Positions 35,393 to 47,773 of a DNA stretch of 64,000 nucleotides are shown in pieces. Every line of letters starts with the position of its first letter. Position 1 is the first letter of the stretch. The notes under the pieces were generated by a model. It was given only the letters and a program-made list of their open reading frames with translations, made no database searches and was not told the origin of the DNA. Position numbers and translations under genes: made by a program. The stretch is taken from positions 558,001 through 622,000 of the forward strand of contig JAJNNX010000008.1 in NCBI GenBank assembly GCA_023159155.1, in the 5' to 3' direction. The DNA is from Ustulina deusta (taxonomy: Eukaryota; Ascomycota; Sordariomycetes; Xylariales; Xylariaceae).

Positions 35393-36904
35393 GTTGCCCG
35401 TCGCTGAACAAGCTGGAGACAGGAACGGAAGATCTTTGGGAATGAGAGTCGAAATCGAGATTGATAACGCAAGGGGCCTCGGGTAATGTTGTATCTAGTA
35501 CTCAAGACTCAAGACGTCCTTGCCATTAGCAACGGACTACCAAGAGTCAATTTGGATGGTTCGGCGTTAGGCAAGGTTGATGGAGAGGTGCAGGCAATGC
35601 AACGTTGAATTAGTCTAGGGGTTGGGGAACCGTCAACCGGGTGAGCGGGTTAAGGAAAGGCAAAAGGGAGGGGAGGGATAGTGAGAACAAAATGTGCGAG
35701 AGTATCTAACGTCGCTGTTACAGCTGGATGTATGTTCTGGTGGCTGGCTGGGGAGAAAAGAGCATGAAGAAGAAAAGTTGAGGTGCTCTACGACGTTCGT
35801 CCTTTTTTGCTGTTGTTCGTCTCTGTTTGGAGAAGACACGGCGCTACGAGGTACCTGCTGTTACGACACCTGCCTGCCTCCCTAGGTACAGTAACCCACC
35901 TAACCTACAGTGGGTTGTAGGTACCTATAATAAATGCGGATGGGTGATTACGACAACCCACAGCAAACCCATGTGCCGGGGGCGCCCATCTGCACCATGT
36001 GCCTGCATTTGGCGCCCTAGCGCGACTTACAGCAGTATTACTGGCTGAATAGCCTCCCTAGCGACTTAAGTACTTACCTTAACCGTACCTCCAGTAAGGT
36101 ATTGGATTTGCGGGTTAGCTTTGTAGTACCGAAGTACCTAGGCAGTATCTACCTGGTGTTTATAAGCATGCATGATGTAGAAAGTATTTAGAGTATTACC
36201 TATTACTATAATACATAAGCAAATGCAGCAGCGTTTAAAAAGGGAATGTTGTTCAATTAACTGCCACATGCCTAGATACCCACTGCACTGCACTATCTGT
36301 CTGTTGTGTTAAGTACCTTAAGTAGGTAGGTAGGTATGTGTTGTAGGGCAAGCTGGAATTATGGAGGTGATGTCACGCGACAATTCAGCAGCATTACGGA
36401 GGGCAGGAGGAACGCAGATTGAAATTAAGCCATAACCAGATAATTTCCCATGATAGAAAAAACTGCCATTCTTATATCTAGCAAGCTACCTAACAATCTT
36501 AACCATTATCCTTTGACAGAGAAGAAGGGAAGACCTTTAACCATACCTACTCCCTAGGTATACATCCATATACCTTTTATCTCGGCTTGGCAATATATTG
36601 CACAGCAATTACAGAGCCCCCTCCCTGCCCCTAAACTAGTAGGGAGTCGGGAGGGCGATGAGATGCCGCGAGGAGCCCGGCGTGGCGCTTTGTTTCATCT
36701 AAACTTTTATTGTCCAATCAATCTTAAGTGAGACAGGCGGGCAGGTACACTTGTCTCCATATCTCCACCACAGCTGACCAACCAGGCACAAAAATGGAAT
36801 TCAGGTTATTTTTACCATAGCGCCACCGCCACTCTAGAACGTCTTGCAAGAAGGGTATTCAACCATGGGACCCATATAAAACAAACATGCCCACAGCAAA
36901 ATGA
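35393..36904. other. Gyp5 upstream region with aggtacctaggta-type short repeats
   Basis: About 1.5 kb without a gene. Words of the kind gtaggtaggtagg, aggtacctag and cttacctt recur (for example at about 36,320-36,340), as they do elsewhere in this genome's intergenic DNA (50,300, 58,900). Nothing else is recognised. Confidence 0.5.
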
Positions 36905-37005
36905 TGTCCTCGGTGAGGCTCGAACTCACGACCTTTGGATAGCCCAGTGTACAACTGGATCATATAATATGAGACCAACGCTCTAGCCAACTGAGCCACG
37001 AAGAC
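36905..37005 (-). tRNA. tRNA-Met (CAT), elongator type, with an intron
   Basis: The minus strand folds as a tRNA. The acceptor is GTCTTCG/CGAGGAC with one G-T pair, the D arm is GCTCAGTTGGCTAGAGC, the anticodon loop is CTCATA, and the T arm is GTGAG-TTCGAGC-CTCAC. The phrase AAGGTCGTGAGTTCGA and the U-U mismatch at 31/39 are typical of elongator tRNA-Met. A ~27-nt intron (about 36,941-36,967) follows the base 3' of the anticodon, the standard nuclear position. Mature length is about 74 nt; CCA is not encoded. Discriminator base A. Confidence 0.93.
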
Positions 37006-38257
37006 ATAAGTACTGCATTGCAACTGATGGAGTGTAGATGGCCAGTGCTCATATATTACCCCTCCAGGTAGGTGGATGCAAGGCAATTAGTATCTCCATC
37101 TACCTCCACTATCCACTCAGTTTTGATGCCCAGCAAATCGCTTAGGTACTTTATTGGTATCCATCTAGCCGTACATGACGACAACCAACATACCTACCTC
37201 GAAGCACCTATTATGGATACTGTAGGGATCTCGTAGGGACTTCAGGTACAGGGGAGAGTGGCTATATTAGATGTAAGTACCTAACACCTCACAGTGGATG
37301 ACAACATCCTTAGCCCACCGAGCTCAACAACAACCCCGCCATTAAAGCTGAAGCCCAAGTTTAAACCCCAAAGGAAACATATCTCATCAACACATAATTG
37401 ACTCGTTATTACACTCCTGATCGTGATACTGGGGCGCCGACATCCGTCCTCACGCCCTGTCATCATATTCTTGGCAGACTCACGTCGTGTGCTGTCCTTC
37501 GTCAAATCGCCGGATGGCTCAGACAATTCAAGTCATACCGACTGCACGGTTCCCCCCAAGTGAAGATGCGATGCCATGAGGCGTCATAAGCCATCTGCAG
37601 CACCGTTACACAGGCCGAGATTAGAGGATAGTTATGTTCAAATTCTATAGCACTAGCACGTGTCAGTTTCCTTTTTTTGTGAGCCACCGCCATGAGCAAT
37701 GTGAGGCCCCAACAAATCTTAAATTTGGAACACAACCAAACTTCGAGTTGAAGATGGAGATGGTTTCATCGAGATGTGCCCCAGAGTTGGAGCATGGCAA
37801 ACCGGTATCCATCGAGTCATGTCCGCTTCCTCATTCCCTAGCGATAACGATGGCTGACGCAAATGTACCCGAGAGGTATATGCTGTGCAGTTGTCCTCCT
37901 CGCCTCTAGCTTAACTTTAACTAGATCTTTCGCCTCACAATCCTCTGATACTGCCCGAGAACACATGCCGTCCTCACCACAACACGCTGAGATTCTACAC
38001 AATGTTAGTTGTAAGCAGAAGGAAACCTCGGCAACTTAACAGCATTGTTTCTTCGATCCCTCTATTCACAACACACTAGGATTTCACCACTATGCCCCTC
38101 GCAATATTAGTTATAGGTAGAGGTAAGTTTCAATGACTCAATAGTGTTATTTCTTTGATCCTTATATTTGCTTTTCACAATCCCAACCTACAACATACCA
38201 TCAGCAACGACAGGCGAGACGGGGCCGATCATCAATTCGATATTGCTCCCATTGACA
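37006..38257. other. intergenic, with a diverged ~100-bp direct duplication at 37,985-38,180
   Basis: Only short random frames occur. The segment 37,990-38,080 (attctacacaatgttagttg...) is repeated in diverged form at 38,085-38,180 (aatattagttataggtagag...). Both copies carry an acttaacagcattgtttctt-like core. The duplication lies directly upstream of the membrane-protein remnant below and may be its old leader region. Confidence 0.4.
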
Positions 38258-38485
38258 ATGGTGCCTGCCGGGCTCTTGACTATTGCCGAATACATCAGCC
38301 TCGAGATTTATCTCTTCATCTTCCGCACGTTCCCTTGCCACCGAGAGCTTTATTTCTGGAGTGTTCTGTGTGCGAACACGGGGAGCTGGCTGCTCTCGTT
38401 ATTTTTCCTACTGCAGTTCTTCGATCTCGCCCTACCGGGCTCATATCTATCTTCATTGATCTTACTTGGTCGTCCAACTATGTGA
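38258..38485 (+). pseudogene. remnant of a fungal multi-pass membrane protein (DUF7703/rhodopsin-like)
   Basis: The frame from ATG at 38,258 reads MVPAGLLTIAEYISLEIYLF, then RTFPCHRELYFWSVLCANTG and two hydrophobic spans ending GSYLSSLILLGRPTM-stop. The order helix / charged turn / LYFWS / helix is typical of a family of fungal seven-helix proteins of unknown function. The frame ends where the family continues with more helices. A possible donor (gtgagc) overlaps the stop, and downstream pieces (HPGQWQNSNIEIE) look like further family fragments in other frames. It may be a gene with unresolved introns, but truncation is more likely. Confidence 0.4.
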
Positions 38486-40677
38486 GCGGGAATGGGCAGT
38501 CCTGCAAAAATTCCGAGGAGAATCTTGAGTGTGTGACATCCTGGACAATGGCAGAACTCAAATATAGAAATCGAGAAGACCACCAAATGCACAAGACTTC
38601 TCACAACACAGTTACATAAAACATACAAACGCGACCTTGCTGCTAAAGATGCGCATTAACATAGGCTAACAAGAGTTCAAAATGTCCTATAACATGGATA
38701 TCGGATCCTAACTAGGTTTCACATCGCAAGATCCGTGATGTGGGAATGATACACTAGATCCTCCACAGGTTTCTCCAACCCACTTAAAACCTAATAAGTT
38801 ACACCTACTTACTGCGTAGGCAGTCAGTTTCAAGGTTTCCAAGCTGCTTGCAAGGATTTGGCTTGAGGACCTCGTGGATAAACATGCGCTAGGATTATAC
38901 ACTGGAGACATTCCCGGGGGGAGGGGGAGCTCCCAATTGACTCGTATCTTCAATATGTGTCTAATATCATTTGCGATAGAAATAATAGACCTTCACGTGC
39001 TACCACAGCCTCTAGAAAACTCGAGATTCCGTCTGCTCTCCTCTTGATACACTGGAGAGCGCCAAATCAGTAGTCGGATTGGTGACAACCGGCGAATCTC
39101 TGGTATTGTATGTATTCATTTTGCGGTGTTAATTAAAAAAAAAATCCCTCTTTTCATCGACTTAAGTTTCGCCCAGTCTGTTTACATAAGTTTCTATTGC
39201 CTCTCACGAATACTTGAGTTTTTGAGGCACGTGAACAACTCCATAAGCATAATATTTGGCATCGCATCCGTGATGCCGACTAGTCTTAAAATCCATAAAT
39301 AACATAAGAATAGCAAGATTCGAGAGAATATTGATCCGTCATAGGTTCTTATTCATAAATTCATGAGAAACGTTGTGACCCGAAGGGTATGATTTCTCAG
39401 TGACCATTCTTAACGAGGTGAGTGTTACAGGAACCTAACAAAAATCAAGATGTAAGGCGAAATCCTATCTATCAAGAATGAAGGGGCGCTTGAATTGCAT
39501 GGGGCAGTGGGAATGAGGTACTTATTGCACGTGCTGTCTAGTCCGTCTTGCTATACCGAAGAGATCTTGATAAGCTGACGTGCTTTGCACTGTCAGCTCT
39601 TCCGCTCATAACGTTAAGCCGTATGCGCTATATCTACTCTGTATAATTATTTTCTGCCAAGTCTATCTAGATTGGTAGGTCCAGATAGATGCGCAGACCA
39701 CTTGCCAGTCCCCTTGTCGTAGTGTATTGACGGCCTCGCTAACCTCCGAGGCCCGATGATTAGTTGTCTATATAGACCTACCTAGTATTACCGTCTTATT
39801 GCTAAAGGCTTCTGATAGACCTTTAGTACCCTCGTAATTCGTAGGGTTCTAAATAAGTATTACATTCTGTGGCTCCGTACAAGGGCATGATAATTTTTTA
39901 AACTTGAATTTTATATAGTTAGGTAATAGTTCAATTGATCTGTTGATTTGGATTTGTAGTTTTGTCGGTGTTATGTTCCTACACTAAAGGCCCGAAGAAC
40001 CCGGCCTTGGTCCGGTGAGTGGAGTGCCGATTAGGTCTGTACGGAAGCTTTTCTACCGGGTTCGGATCATCAATCCTTGTCACATGTTCAAAGAAGGTGT
40101 ATGAAGGGGGGATTAAGTAGTAATAAAAAGGTACAAGTCCATAGCAATGACACTAACCCAGTCACTATCCTATACCAATCTGTATCCGTAGGAAGCCCTG
40201 CTGCATGGTGACTGCGCTCGACGGACGAGATTTCCATCTCTCGTGTACTCATGATAGTGACGACCTCTACAGGTAGGAGCCTGATACAGGTAGTAATATA
40301 CAAGTTAGTTCTTACTTCGTCATCGCAATTACCCCCTTATACCTTCGACTTCAGGAAGTCAATTCGTGGAACAATGAGTCTAAGAACCCACTTGCCCCTT
40401 CAGGCGTGGACTTAGCCTCCGTCCTCCCATTCTTGGTTAGTTGCCTCAAGCCGACGAGCAGAGTCAAACATGCAGGAACGCGGACTGGCGACCTCCTTTG
40501 AGTGTTCGGCCGACTAGGTAAGGTAGGCACGCTACACTACAGCTAGGTAGCCTGGAGATCTGCAGACAGTATGCAAGTATATAATGATTGAGATTGCCTG
40601 CCTCTCGGACGTTGACAAGAGCGCCTCACGCCCCACGCATCACAAGTCAACTGAGTGTTCTCAAGCTTTGGGATAGA
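38486..40677. other. 2.2-kb region with no recognised gene
   Basis: Apart from possible trailing fragments of the membrane-protein remnant up to about 38,640, I see no conserved frame, RNA gene or repeat. The right end is presumably the promoter of the endoglucanase gene. A TATA-like tatataatg occurs at about 40,577-40,585. Confidence 0.45.
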
Positions 40678-42182
40678 ATGCGGTCCTTCATCCTCAGCAG
40701 CACATTCGCCGGCCTCGCCGCCGCCGCCGCCGCGCCGTACGCCCAATGCGGAGGTAACAGCTGGACGGGAGACACGACATGTGAATCGGGCTGGACTTGC
40801 ACGCTTCAGAGCGAGTGGTACTCCCAGTGCTTGCCTGGCACTACTTCCACCACGCTGGCCACCTCGACGACGAAAACGACGACGGCACCCAGTTCGACGA
40901 CGACGGTGCCTAGCTCGACGGGCGCAGCTGGGAAGCTCAAGTGGCTCGGGATTAACTTGTCAGTCGCCGAGTTTGGAACAGGCACTTATCCGGGAGTCTG
41001 GGGCACGGATTTCTATTTCCCTTCCGAGTCGGCCATATCAGTAAGGACCAGAAGTAATACCCTCGCTTTCGATGGGGAGATTCTTACGAGCTACTACAGA
41101 CTCTCATAAGCGATGGCTACAACATATTCCGCGTCGCTTTCTCCATGGAGCGTCTCGTGGCCGACCAGCTGACCAGCTCAATTGCTGCCGACTACCTGAC
41201 GAATCTGACTGCCACGGTGAACTACATTACGGATAACGGCGCGTACGCCATCTTGGACCCGTAAGTTTCTCCTGCTAGCGGGTTCAGGAGATTGTGATGG
41301 CCTGCGCACCTTTTACAGCTCCTATCTGTCTCTACCTGTTCCCCAGCGTCCTTATATCATAACTGTCCTCATGACGGATGGCACTTACTGACTTCAATTT
41401 CAAAGACACAACTTCGGGCGCTACTACGGCAACATTATTACCGACACGGCAGGCTTCGGTAGTTTCTGGACGAAGCTGGCGACTGCCTTCCAGTCTAACG
41501 ACAAGGTCATCTTCGACACCAACAATGAGTATCACGATATGGACCAGACACTAGTTCTCAACCTTAACCAGGCCGCCATCGACGCCATCCGTGGCGCCGG
41601 CGCCACTTCGCAGTACATCCTCGCAGAGGGAAACAGCTATTCCGGCGCCTACGTCTGGAATACGACCAACGGCAACCTCGCCGGGCTGACGGACTCGGCC
41701 GACAAACTCATCTACGAGATGCACCAGTACTTGGACTCCGACAACTCGGGCACCTCGGAGGTGTGTGCGTCCACCACCATCGGCGTGGATCGCGGTGAGT
41801 AATCCCCGGAGTTATCCCCCCCTCTTTCCCGGCCAAATTCGAGTCTTAAAAAGCCCCTCACGATTTCAAAGCACTTCCAGATCACGCTCAAAATAGCAAT
41901 TACTGACCCCCGAGTGGTATTGCAGTCGTCGGCGCCACCAGCTGGCTGCGCGAGAACGGCAAGATCGGCATCCTGGGCGAGTTCGCGGGCGGCGCCAACT
42001 CGCAGTGCCAGAGCGCCGTCATGGGCCTGCTCGAGCACCTGCAGGAGAACAGCGACGTGTGGCAGGGCGCTCTTTGGTGGGCTGCTGGACCGTGGTGGGG
42101 CGACTACATCTACAGCTTCGAGCCCCCGAGTGGCAAGGCCTACACTTACTACGGCTCCTTGCTCAAGTCTTACGCCCCTTAG
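40678..42182 (+). CDS. secreted GH5 endo-beta-1,4-glucanase with N-terminal CBM1 (EGII type)
   Basis: Cleaves internal beta-1,4 bonds of cellulose outside the cell. Exons 40,678-41,040, 41,100-41,260, 41,406-41,794 and 41,926-42,182 give 389 aa, and all introns have GT-AG ends and closing phases. Residues 1-18 ([18 protein letters not shown]) form a signal peptide. A CBM1 follows ([11 protein letters not shown] ... WYSQCLPG, about 20-54), then a Thr/Ser linker (about 55-80). The GH5 domain follows, with [15 protein letters not shown], acid/base Glu in TNNEYHD (about residue 216), nucleophile Glu in ILGEFAGG (about 323) and a [14 protein letters not shown] motif. It resembles the cel5A/EGII group. 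All expected catalytic residues are present and the gene appears functional. Cellulose degradation suggests a saprotrophic or plant-associated life style. Confidence 0.95.
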
Positions 42183-42790
42183 ATCGCTTTGTAATAGTGG
42201 GCTAACAAGTCTGCCCTGGTAGGCTGATTATCTTCTCCGTCCTTCTTCGCAAACATTATTTGAGTATAAAAGGAAATAAAACGTGTAATACACTTCTATG
42301 ATCGAGTTTTGATTGTGCATCGAGATGGTGAAGGGTTTCATGGAACTGTTACAAGGCGCATCTTTCTGGGTGTTGCCCAAGATTCGCCATTGACTTTGGA
42401 GACGGGCTGAGATAACGCACGCTATGAGCTATCATGGGAGCTAGGTATTTCACTACGATGATTCATAGGTTGACTTCGACTGTGGAACAATGGCTGAAAA
42501 TACAACCTGTTGTATCTTTGGGAGCTCGGAAATTCATATTATAAACTTTTCTGATCCGTTTCATTCTTGAGTTATGACATCAGTTCCACATACTCCTGGA
42601 ACACATTGCATCTCAGTACCCTATATATTACTCTGGACCGAGGGTGCCTGTGCCGGAGAAAGAAAGCTAACTATATAATACCCAGGTTTTCCAGGGGGGC
42701 GTGATCAAGTCGAGCCCATGGCGTGTGTGTATCCAAGCTTTCGCAGGTCCGAAATCGAGGGGAGTAGCTGGCTGGCGTAGGGGAACGAGC
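42183..42790. other. convergent intergenic region
   Basis: About 600 bp between the endoglucanase and the reductase-like gene, which converge. It holds 3' ends and no recognised feature. Confidence 0.5.
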
Positions 42791-43700
42791 CTAGTAAACT
42801 CCGGGAATAATGACATATTTCCCCTTGATCTTATCCTCGCCGAACTTTTCCTTATACCATTGGCCGCCGGAAACAGCGCGAGGAAGCATGGAGAAGAACT
42901 CGTTTAGCACGAAGCTCCGGGCAGGGGTAAATGCTAAGCCACCAGCGATCCAATAACCCGTCCACTCAACCCACTCCATGAAATAGTGAGGGAAGAGCAT
43001 GTACTTGAAAAGGCCATTTTGGGGCACCTCGTAATGTTTGTCGATGGTCTTTCCCTGCTTCTTCAGCTTCTGCTGGCGCCTCATCTCACTTCGTCGGATT
43101 TCACGGAGTTCCTCATCGGAGAAATAATTACCAGCCAGTCCGACATAGAAGGTGACGAGGCCGAGAGCGAATCGGGCGACAGAGAAGCCTTGAGCCTCCC
43201 ACTGCGCTTGTGTAGTAGGACCATAGGCTGCCAACCAGCCTCCGATGGCGGTGGCATTGCAGAGCTGGAAGATGATGGCCAGTCCCCAGACAAACACGTG
43301 AATCGGGGACATGGATGGCTGCAGGAAAGGAAAAAAGACGGCGCGATAGATATAATGCATGACGAACAGCGAAGCTAGCACCTTGTTCTGCCATGGCAGG
43401 TCGGTAATGCCGTGCTGGATGGGCAAGGTGGTCATGATGTAGAGGAGGGTGATGAAGCCGGGCGTCTCCATAGTAACCCAGGCGATGCGCCCGGGTACAT
43501 TGAGCTTGCTATCAACAGACGTCTTGCCCATGCCGTACCACGAAGAGAGCCATTGCAGAGAGCCGATCTGGAAAGCGGGTTAACGACCCACGACGAGTGC
43601 GCAATGGAATCGATCTTACGACTGGATAAAACTGCCACCACCACGTCAACATCTCCCAGTTCTCGCGACTTGCAGGGAGCCATCCTTCTACGATGGCCAT
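42791..43700 (-). CDS. steroid 5-alpha-reductase (SRD5A/DET2)-like membrane enzyme
   Basis: The family reduces the delta-4 double bond of 3-oxo-steroids or related enones with NADPH, in the ER membrane. Exon 1 is 43,700-43,620 (MAIVEGWLPASRENWEMLTW...), intron 43,619-43,568 (gtaaga ... ttccag), exon 2 43,567-42,791. The product is 285 aa, close to DET2/SRD5A length. Exon 2 shows several hydrophobic helices, RAVFFPFLQP, and the C-terminal domain with GNYFSDEELREIRR, LFKYMLFPHYFMEWVEWTGY and the terminal WYKEKFGEDK. The last is the usual WYxxKF...Y end. The natural substrate in this fungus is unknown. The promoter is shared or back-to-back with the Zn2Cys6 gene to the right. Confidence 0.9.
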
Positions 43701-44356
43701 GGTGACGATGAGAGATACCTATGTGCGGGGGGGTGATGACGTCGAGTTTTGTTGTTGAAGTGGCACAATAACTAGAGAAAGGAAAATGTGATGAATGTTG
43801 TATGACCACGACACTGCCCGCATGTTCTACATATACCGCGCGGGATGAAGCTTCCCTTCTACCTACCTCCCTAGTATAGAATGTGGGGGCGAAGCAGCCA
43901 GCCGACACTCGGTACCTTAACCTTTCCCGCCACCCCACAGATTTCGGCTTTCCCGCCACAGTACCCGAATCTGGTATAGATAGGTGGAGCGGCTATCGAT
44001 AAAGAAGCAAAGCTTAACTCCTGATGTCATAGACCACGGAGAGAAGAGCGTCAAGGTCGCCAGTGTCAAAGGGATACTGCGGCACATTACTATCACAAGG
44101 TCGCTTTCCTAAAAGGATATAAAAGTGGAAACAGCGGAATAACTATAGGTAACTCGAAGAACTCTCGAGATCACAATCACGTGACAAGTCCCCCTTCATC
44201 CAGGGTAGGCAGGTCCTTGTATACAGTAGGAAAAAAGAGGCGGTACTGTCTAGCGTATTTTTCAACTATTTATCTACACATCACCCTTCAACCACCCACG
44301 AATAGAGTCCTCTTGCGGTGTAATGAATCAGACAATGCACGCATTCGCCTCAAATC
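43701..44356. promoter_or_regulatory. divergent promoter region between reductase and Zn2Cys6 gene
   Basis: About 660 bp separates the two divergent start codons, so they may share control elements. A palindromic ctcgagat-rich area and an atcacgtgac E-box-like site occur at about 44,150-44,190. No specific operator can be assigned. Confidence 0.35.
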
Positions 44357-46146
44357 ATGCCGCGACAGTATAGACGCGCAGGTAAGCTAGGATACGATGC
44401 GGTCGAAAGGTTACTAAATCCTTTTTAACCCCGTTAACTATAGCCTGGTAAGCAGAATATGGGGGACAACTACTCCTGGATGATCAAATTGAGCTGTCTA
44501 ATTCGTCGTGCCACTAGCAATACCTGCCGGCAGCGTAAACTCAAGTGTACGCATACCTGTCTTTCAATAAGTCTGCGATCCAGGCGAAGGCTTACATCGC
44601 TTTCCATCATCCCTGCAGGTGATGAGACCTTTCCTGTTTGCCAACGATGCTCGAAAGCACAGCGATACTGTGATCGCTCTGAGAGGCCATCCAGGCACTC
44701 AAGCCCTAGCAACCAAGATCCAAGTCAGTGACAGGTTCAAACTTCCAGTGAATTTAGCTCCTGTAACTCTTACCTGTATATGCAGAGAAAAGCCCGTCGT
44801 TGGGTGACCCTCCACGCCAACTTCTACAGTCATCTGAACTGACAAACTACTTCCGGGGCTACATCAACAATGTCGCGCCTTGGTACGATCTTAGTGATTC
44901 GCAATGCTCATTCTCTAGCGACGTTCCCATCTTTGCTTTGGATGAACCTCTTCTGTTCTACGCCGTGATAGCTCTGTCCGCAATGCATGTGAGCCAGACA
45001 ACGGCCCCATCCGCACGAACTATAGCCGAAACATATCACACACAGTGCATACGGCGCCTCATTAACCTAGATCCAGAGGACATGTTAATTAAGAAAGGTC
45101 TGGCTCTTGCAACCACATGTCTCTTGAGGTCATACGAAATCCTCGCTGGTGAGCGGAACCACTACAACCCTATGTTGGCACGAATTGCTGATAGGTGGGC
45201 TTATGCAGAGGATCGTGATCCTAATAGACACCTGAAGGGGGCGTTTTCTCTGGCATCACAACTTCAAGATTTTGTTGACCATCCCTCCGGAGGTCTTCTC
45301 CACTCTGGTTTCTGGAACTATTTACGTGAAGATATTACTTTCAGTCTATTCGGAAATTGCCCTCTGAAGATAGACTTGGACTATACTACTAAACTTCACA
45401 ATGTTTCGTCTGATCAAGATCAACTCAATGCTATATCACTGGTTCTCGGACGCATAATTAATGCTATTATCGGGTCTACGGTCGAAAAGGCTGGCGATAG
45501 TTGGGAAATCATGTTGTCCTACGTTAAAGACTGGCTATCAGAGTTACCGACACATTTTCAGCCCTTTTCACGAGCAACGCTCCCTTCTTTGTCCAGGCTT
45601 CCAACTATACATATGTTGAAAGCATGCCATGGTAACCACCCTCATAATTGCTTAATCTTCTGAAACTAGAATGAAACTAAAATCTAATATTAACTAGCCG
45701 CATCGCGCCACTATTGTCTAGTGTCACTTGCAGTACTTGCGATACACGCACAAACCGCTATGCAAGTCGATGACTTATTATCCCTCGCCTCGGGCACAGG
45801 TTTCGTCGTGGGTGCAATTACTACAAAGGAATACCTGCTTGAACAGATTGGTCTCGAGATTTGTGGCATCGCGTTTACATCCAACGAGCCGTCAGTTCTC
45901 GTGAATGCGTTTGGCCCTATTTCCTACTGTAAGTCTCAGAAGCGCGTTTGCTCTTGCGTCGTCTACCAGTGTAGCCCCGTGCTTACTGTCATTTAACTTC
46001 TAGGCGCAAAATACATACGGACCGAAGCGTCTCAACACGAGGTAGTAAGGCACCTTATGGCCTCCAGGAAGGCTACTGGTTGGCCTGTTCAACAAATTGT
46101 TTCCGATTTGCAGCAGCACTGGACAACCAATTTCTCGGCATTATGA
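44357..46146 (+). CDS. Zn2Cys6 transcription factor with a probable 4-nt exon
   Basis: A DNA-binding regulator. Proposed exons are 44,357-44,381, 44,444-44,447, 44,518-44,546, 44,619-44,723, 44,786-45,631, 45,698-45,928 and 46,004-46,146, giving 460 aa. All phases close. The product begins MPRQYRRAACNTCRQRKLKC and continues DETFPVCQRCSKAQRYC, a perfect C-x2-C-x6-C-x6-C-x2-C-x6-C cluster. The first zinc Cys is only formed if the 4-nt exon (cctg, flanked by tatag and gtaagc) is included. The remainder fits the fungal-specific regulatory domain (ELTNYFRGYINNVAPWYDL; FYAVIALSAMH; CLLRSYEI; a late HYCLVSLAVLAI helix). The gene lies next to reductase and dioxygenase genes, which it may regulate. 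That is inference. Confidence 0.82.
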
Positions 46147-46531
46147 AGTAAGTGGATATCCTTTCTTGAGCTACTTGATGAACTTGAATATAGGCCTAGA
46201 CTGTGTGTACGCAATTAATAATCTGGATTGGTTGTCCTTGGAACGAACTGTACTTTGAATTCAAAGCGATCCGCCATGATACGAGAATATATTGGACCGT
46301 CGTTGAGGTGGAGATGGGGAACCCTGGTCATCTCATGAACACTTGCAGCAGTAAAATGAGCTAAATAGGTGACCAAACCCGAGCTCGGGTTTCACTCTCA
46401 TTGGACGAGCATGATGCAGTCACAGTCAATAGCATCTATAAAGCTACGACCCATCGCCTCAAAACAATGGGATTTAATCTGAATCTATTTGTTCAAGAGA
46501 GCTTGCATTATCCAATATCGAGTCTAGCAGG
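46147..46531. promoter_or_regulatory. intergenic/promoter of the phytanoyl-CoA dioxygenase-like gene
   Basis: A 385-bp spacer between two same-strand genes, holding the 3' end of the regulator and the promoter of the next gene. No firm motif. Confidence 0.35.
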
Positions 46532-47773
46532 ATGTCAATTACACTTTGCAGAAGTCGAGCTTTGCTTGGCGCGCGTCTGACTTTCGGCCAAAGGCCCATT
46601 CTCCAACGAAGACTACTTTCATCACAACGTCTACCACAAGTCGTTCGTCCGTCCACCGAAGAAACCAAGAGCCATAGACTCAGTGAGAGAAATCTCGAAA
46701 TAGCGGTCCGCGGCGTTCATATGGACGGTTTGGTGGTAGTGGAGGATGTGATTCCACACCAGCATCTAGACCACCTGAACACCAAGATGATAGAAGATGC
46801 TCGCATTCTTCAAGCTCGCGGCGAAGACGGCCCGTTCAACTATAATGTGGGAAATATTCAGCAGGATGCACCTCCTTATGCCGAATACTTTTACCCATCC
46901 ATCTTCACAAGTTGCGCTGCCCCTGTTGTTACCGTTCATGGAGTTTAATAGCTGATTTCTGACCCGGGTAGATCCTGTTGCAACCCAAATCACGTCTGCG
47001 GTACTTGGACCTCGGCCTAAGTGGACTTTCTGCTCTGGGAACACGGCCATGCCACCCGTTCCGGGTCGCTCACCACAACGTCAACCTGTACACGCAGACG
47101 CTGATTTCGCTCATCCGGACCACCCATTTGCTCTAGTTATCAATGTTCCGTTGGTTGGTACGTGATATTTTTTCTTTCTCGGTTGATTGATTGTTGATTG
47201 GCTATGCAGGATGAACAACCTACCAAATTTATCTGCTTCTATTCACAGCTGCGAACCTCTATCACACGCGAAGTGATTACTAGGAACAGCAATGGCTAAT
47301 TCCTGGCTTCTGAAGATATGACACCACACAACGGCTCGACTGAGGTATGGCTTGGAACACACATAGGCATGGGCGGCATTGAAGCCCAACAAGGTGCACA
47401 CGGAGAGCGAGCTAGTGGTCGCATAAAGGAAGATCTCCTGGCGAAGCGGATTGCAACTCACGGTCCTCCACTTCAACCGAACATTAAGAAGGGGAGCATT
47501 GTAATTCGTGACCTGAGATTGTGGCACGCAGGAATGCCGAACATGAGCGACGAAGGGCGCGTTATGCTGGCGCAAATTCACTTCGCGAGCTGGTACCGGA
47601 ACCCCATGAGGCTCGAATTCGCAGATGATATCAGACCTGTTCTCGAGGGGCTGGAGTCTCGGGGTGAACTTGGCCTGGAGGTACCTGTTGACTGGGTATC
47701 GAAGCAAAAAGCCATGCACGGGTATCTGAATCGGGCTTTTGGCAATGCTTATGACTTTAACCAAGCTCCCTGA
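46532..47773 (+). CDS. phytanoyl-CoA dioxygenase (PhyH)-family Fe(II)/2-oxoglutarate oxygenase
   Basis: Likely hydroxylates a small molecule or acyl-CoA with Fe(II) and 2-oxoglutarate; the substrate is unknown. Exons 46,532-46,910, 46,972-47,157 and 47,316-47,773 give 340 aa with closing phases. The second intron is long (158 bp), and the first uses a GTTGCG donor. The iron ligands are H167 and D169 (PVHADADFAHP) and the distal His of LRLWHAGMPN (about 259), with the 2-oxoglutarate Arg at about 270 (DEGRVMLAQIHF). The segment DMTPHNGSTEVWLGTH is characteristic of the family. The N-terminal ~35 residues (MSITLCRSRALLGARLTFGQ...) are basic and hydroxylated and could be a mitochondrial presequence. 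Such enzymes occur in secondary metabolism and in lipid breakdown. Confidence 0.88.
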
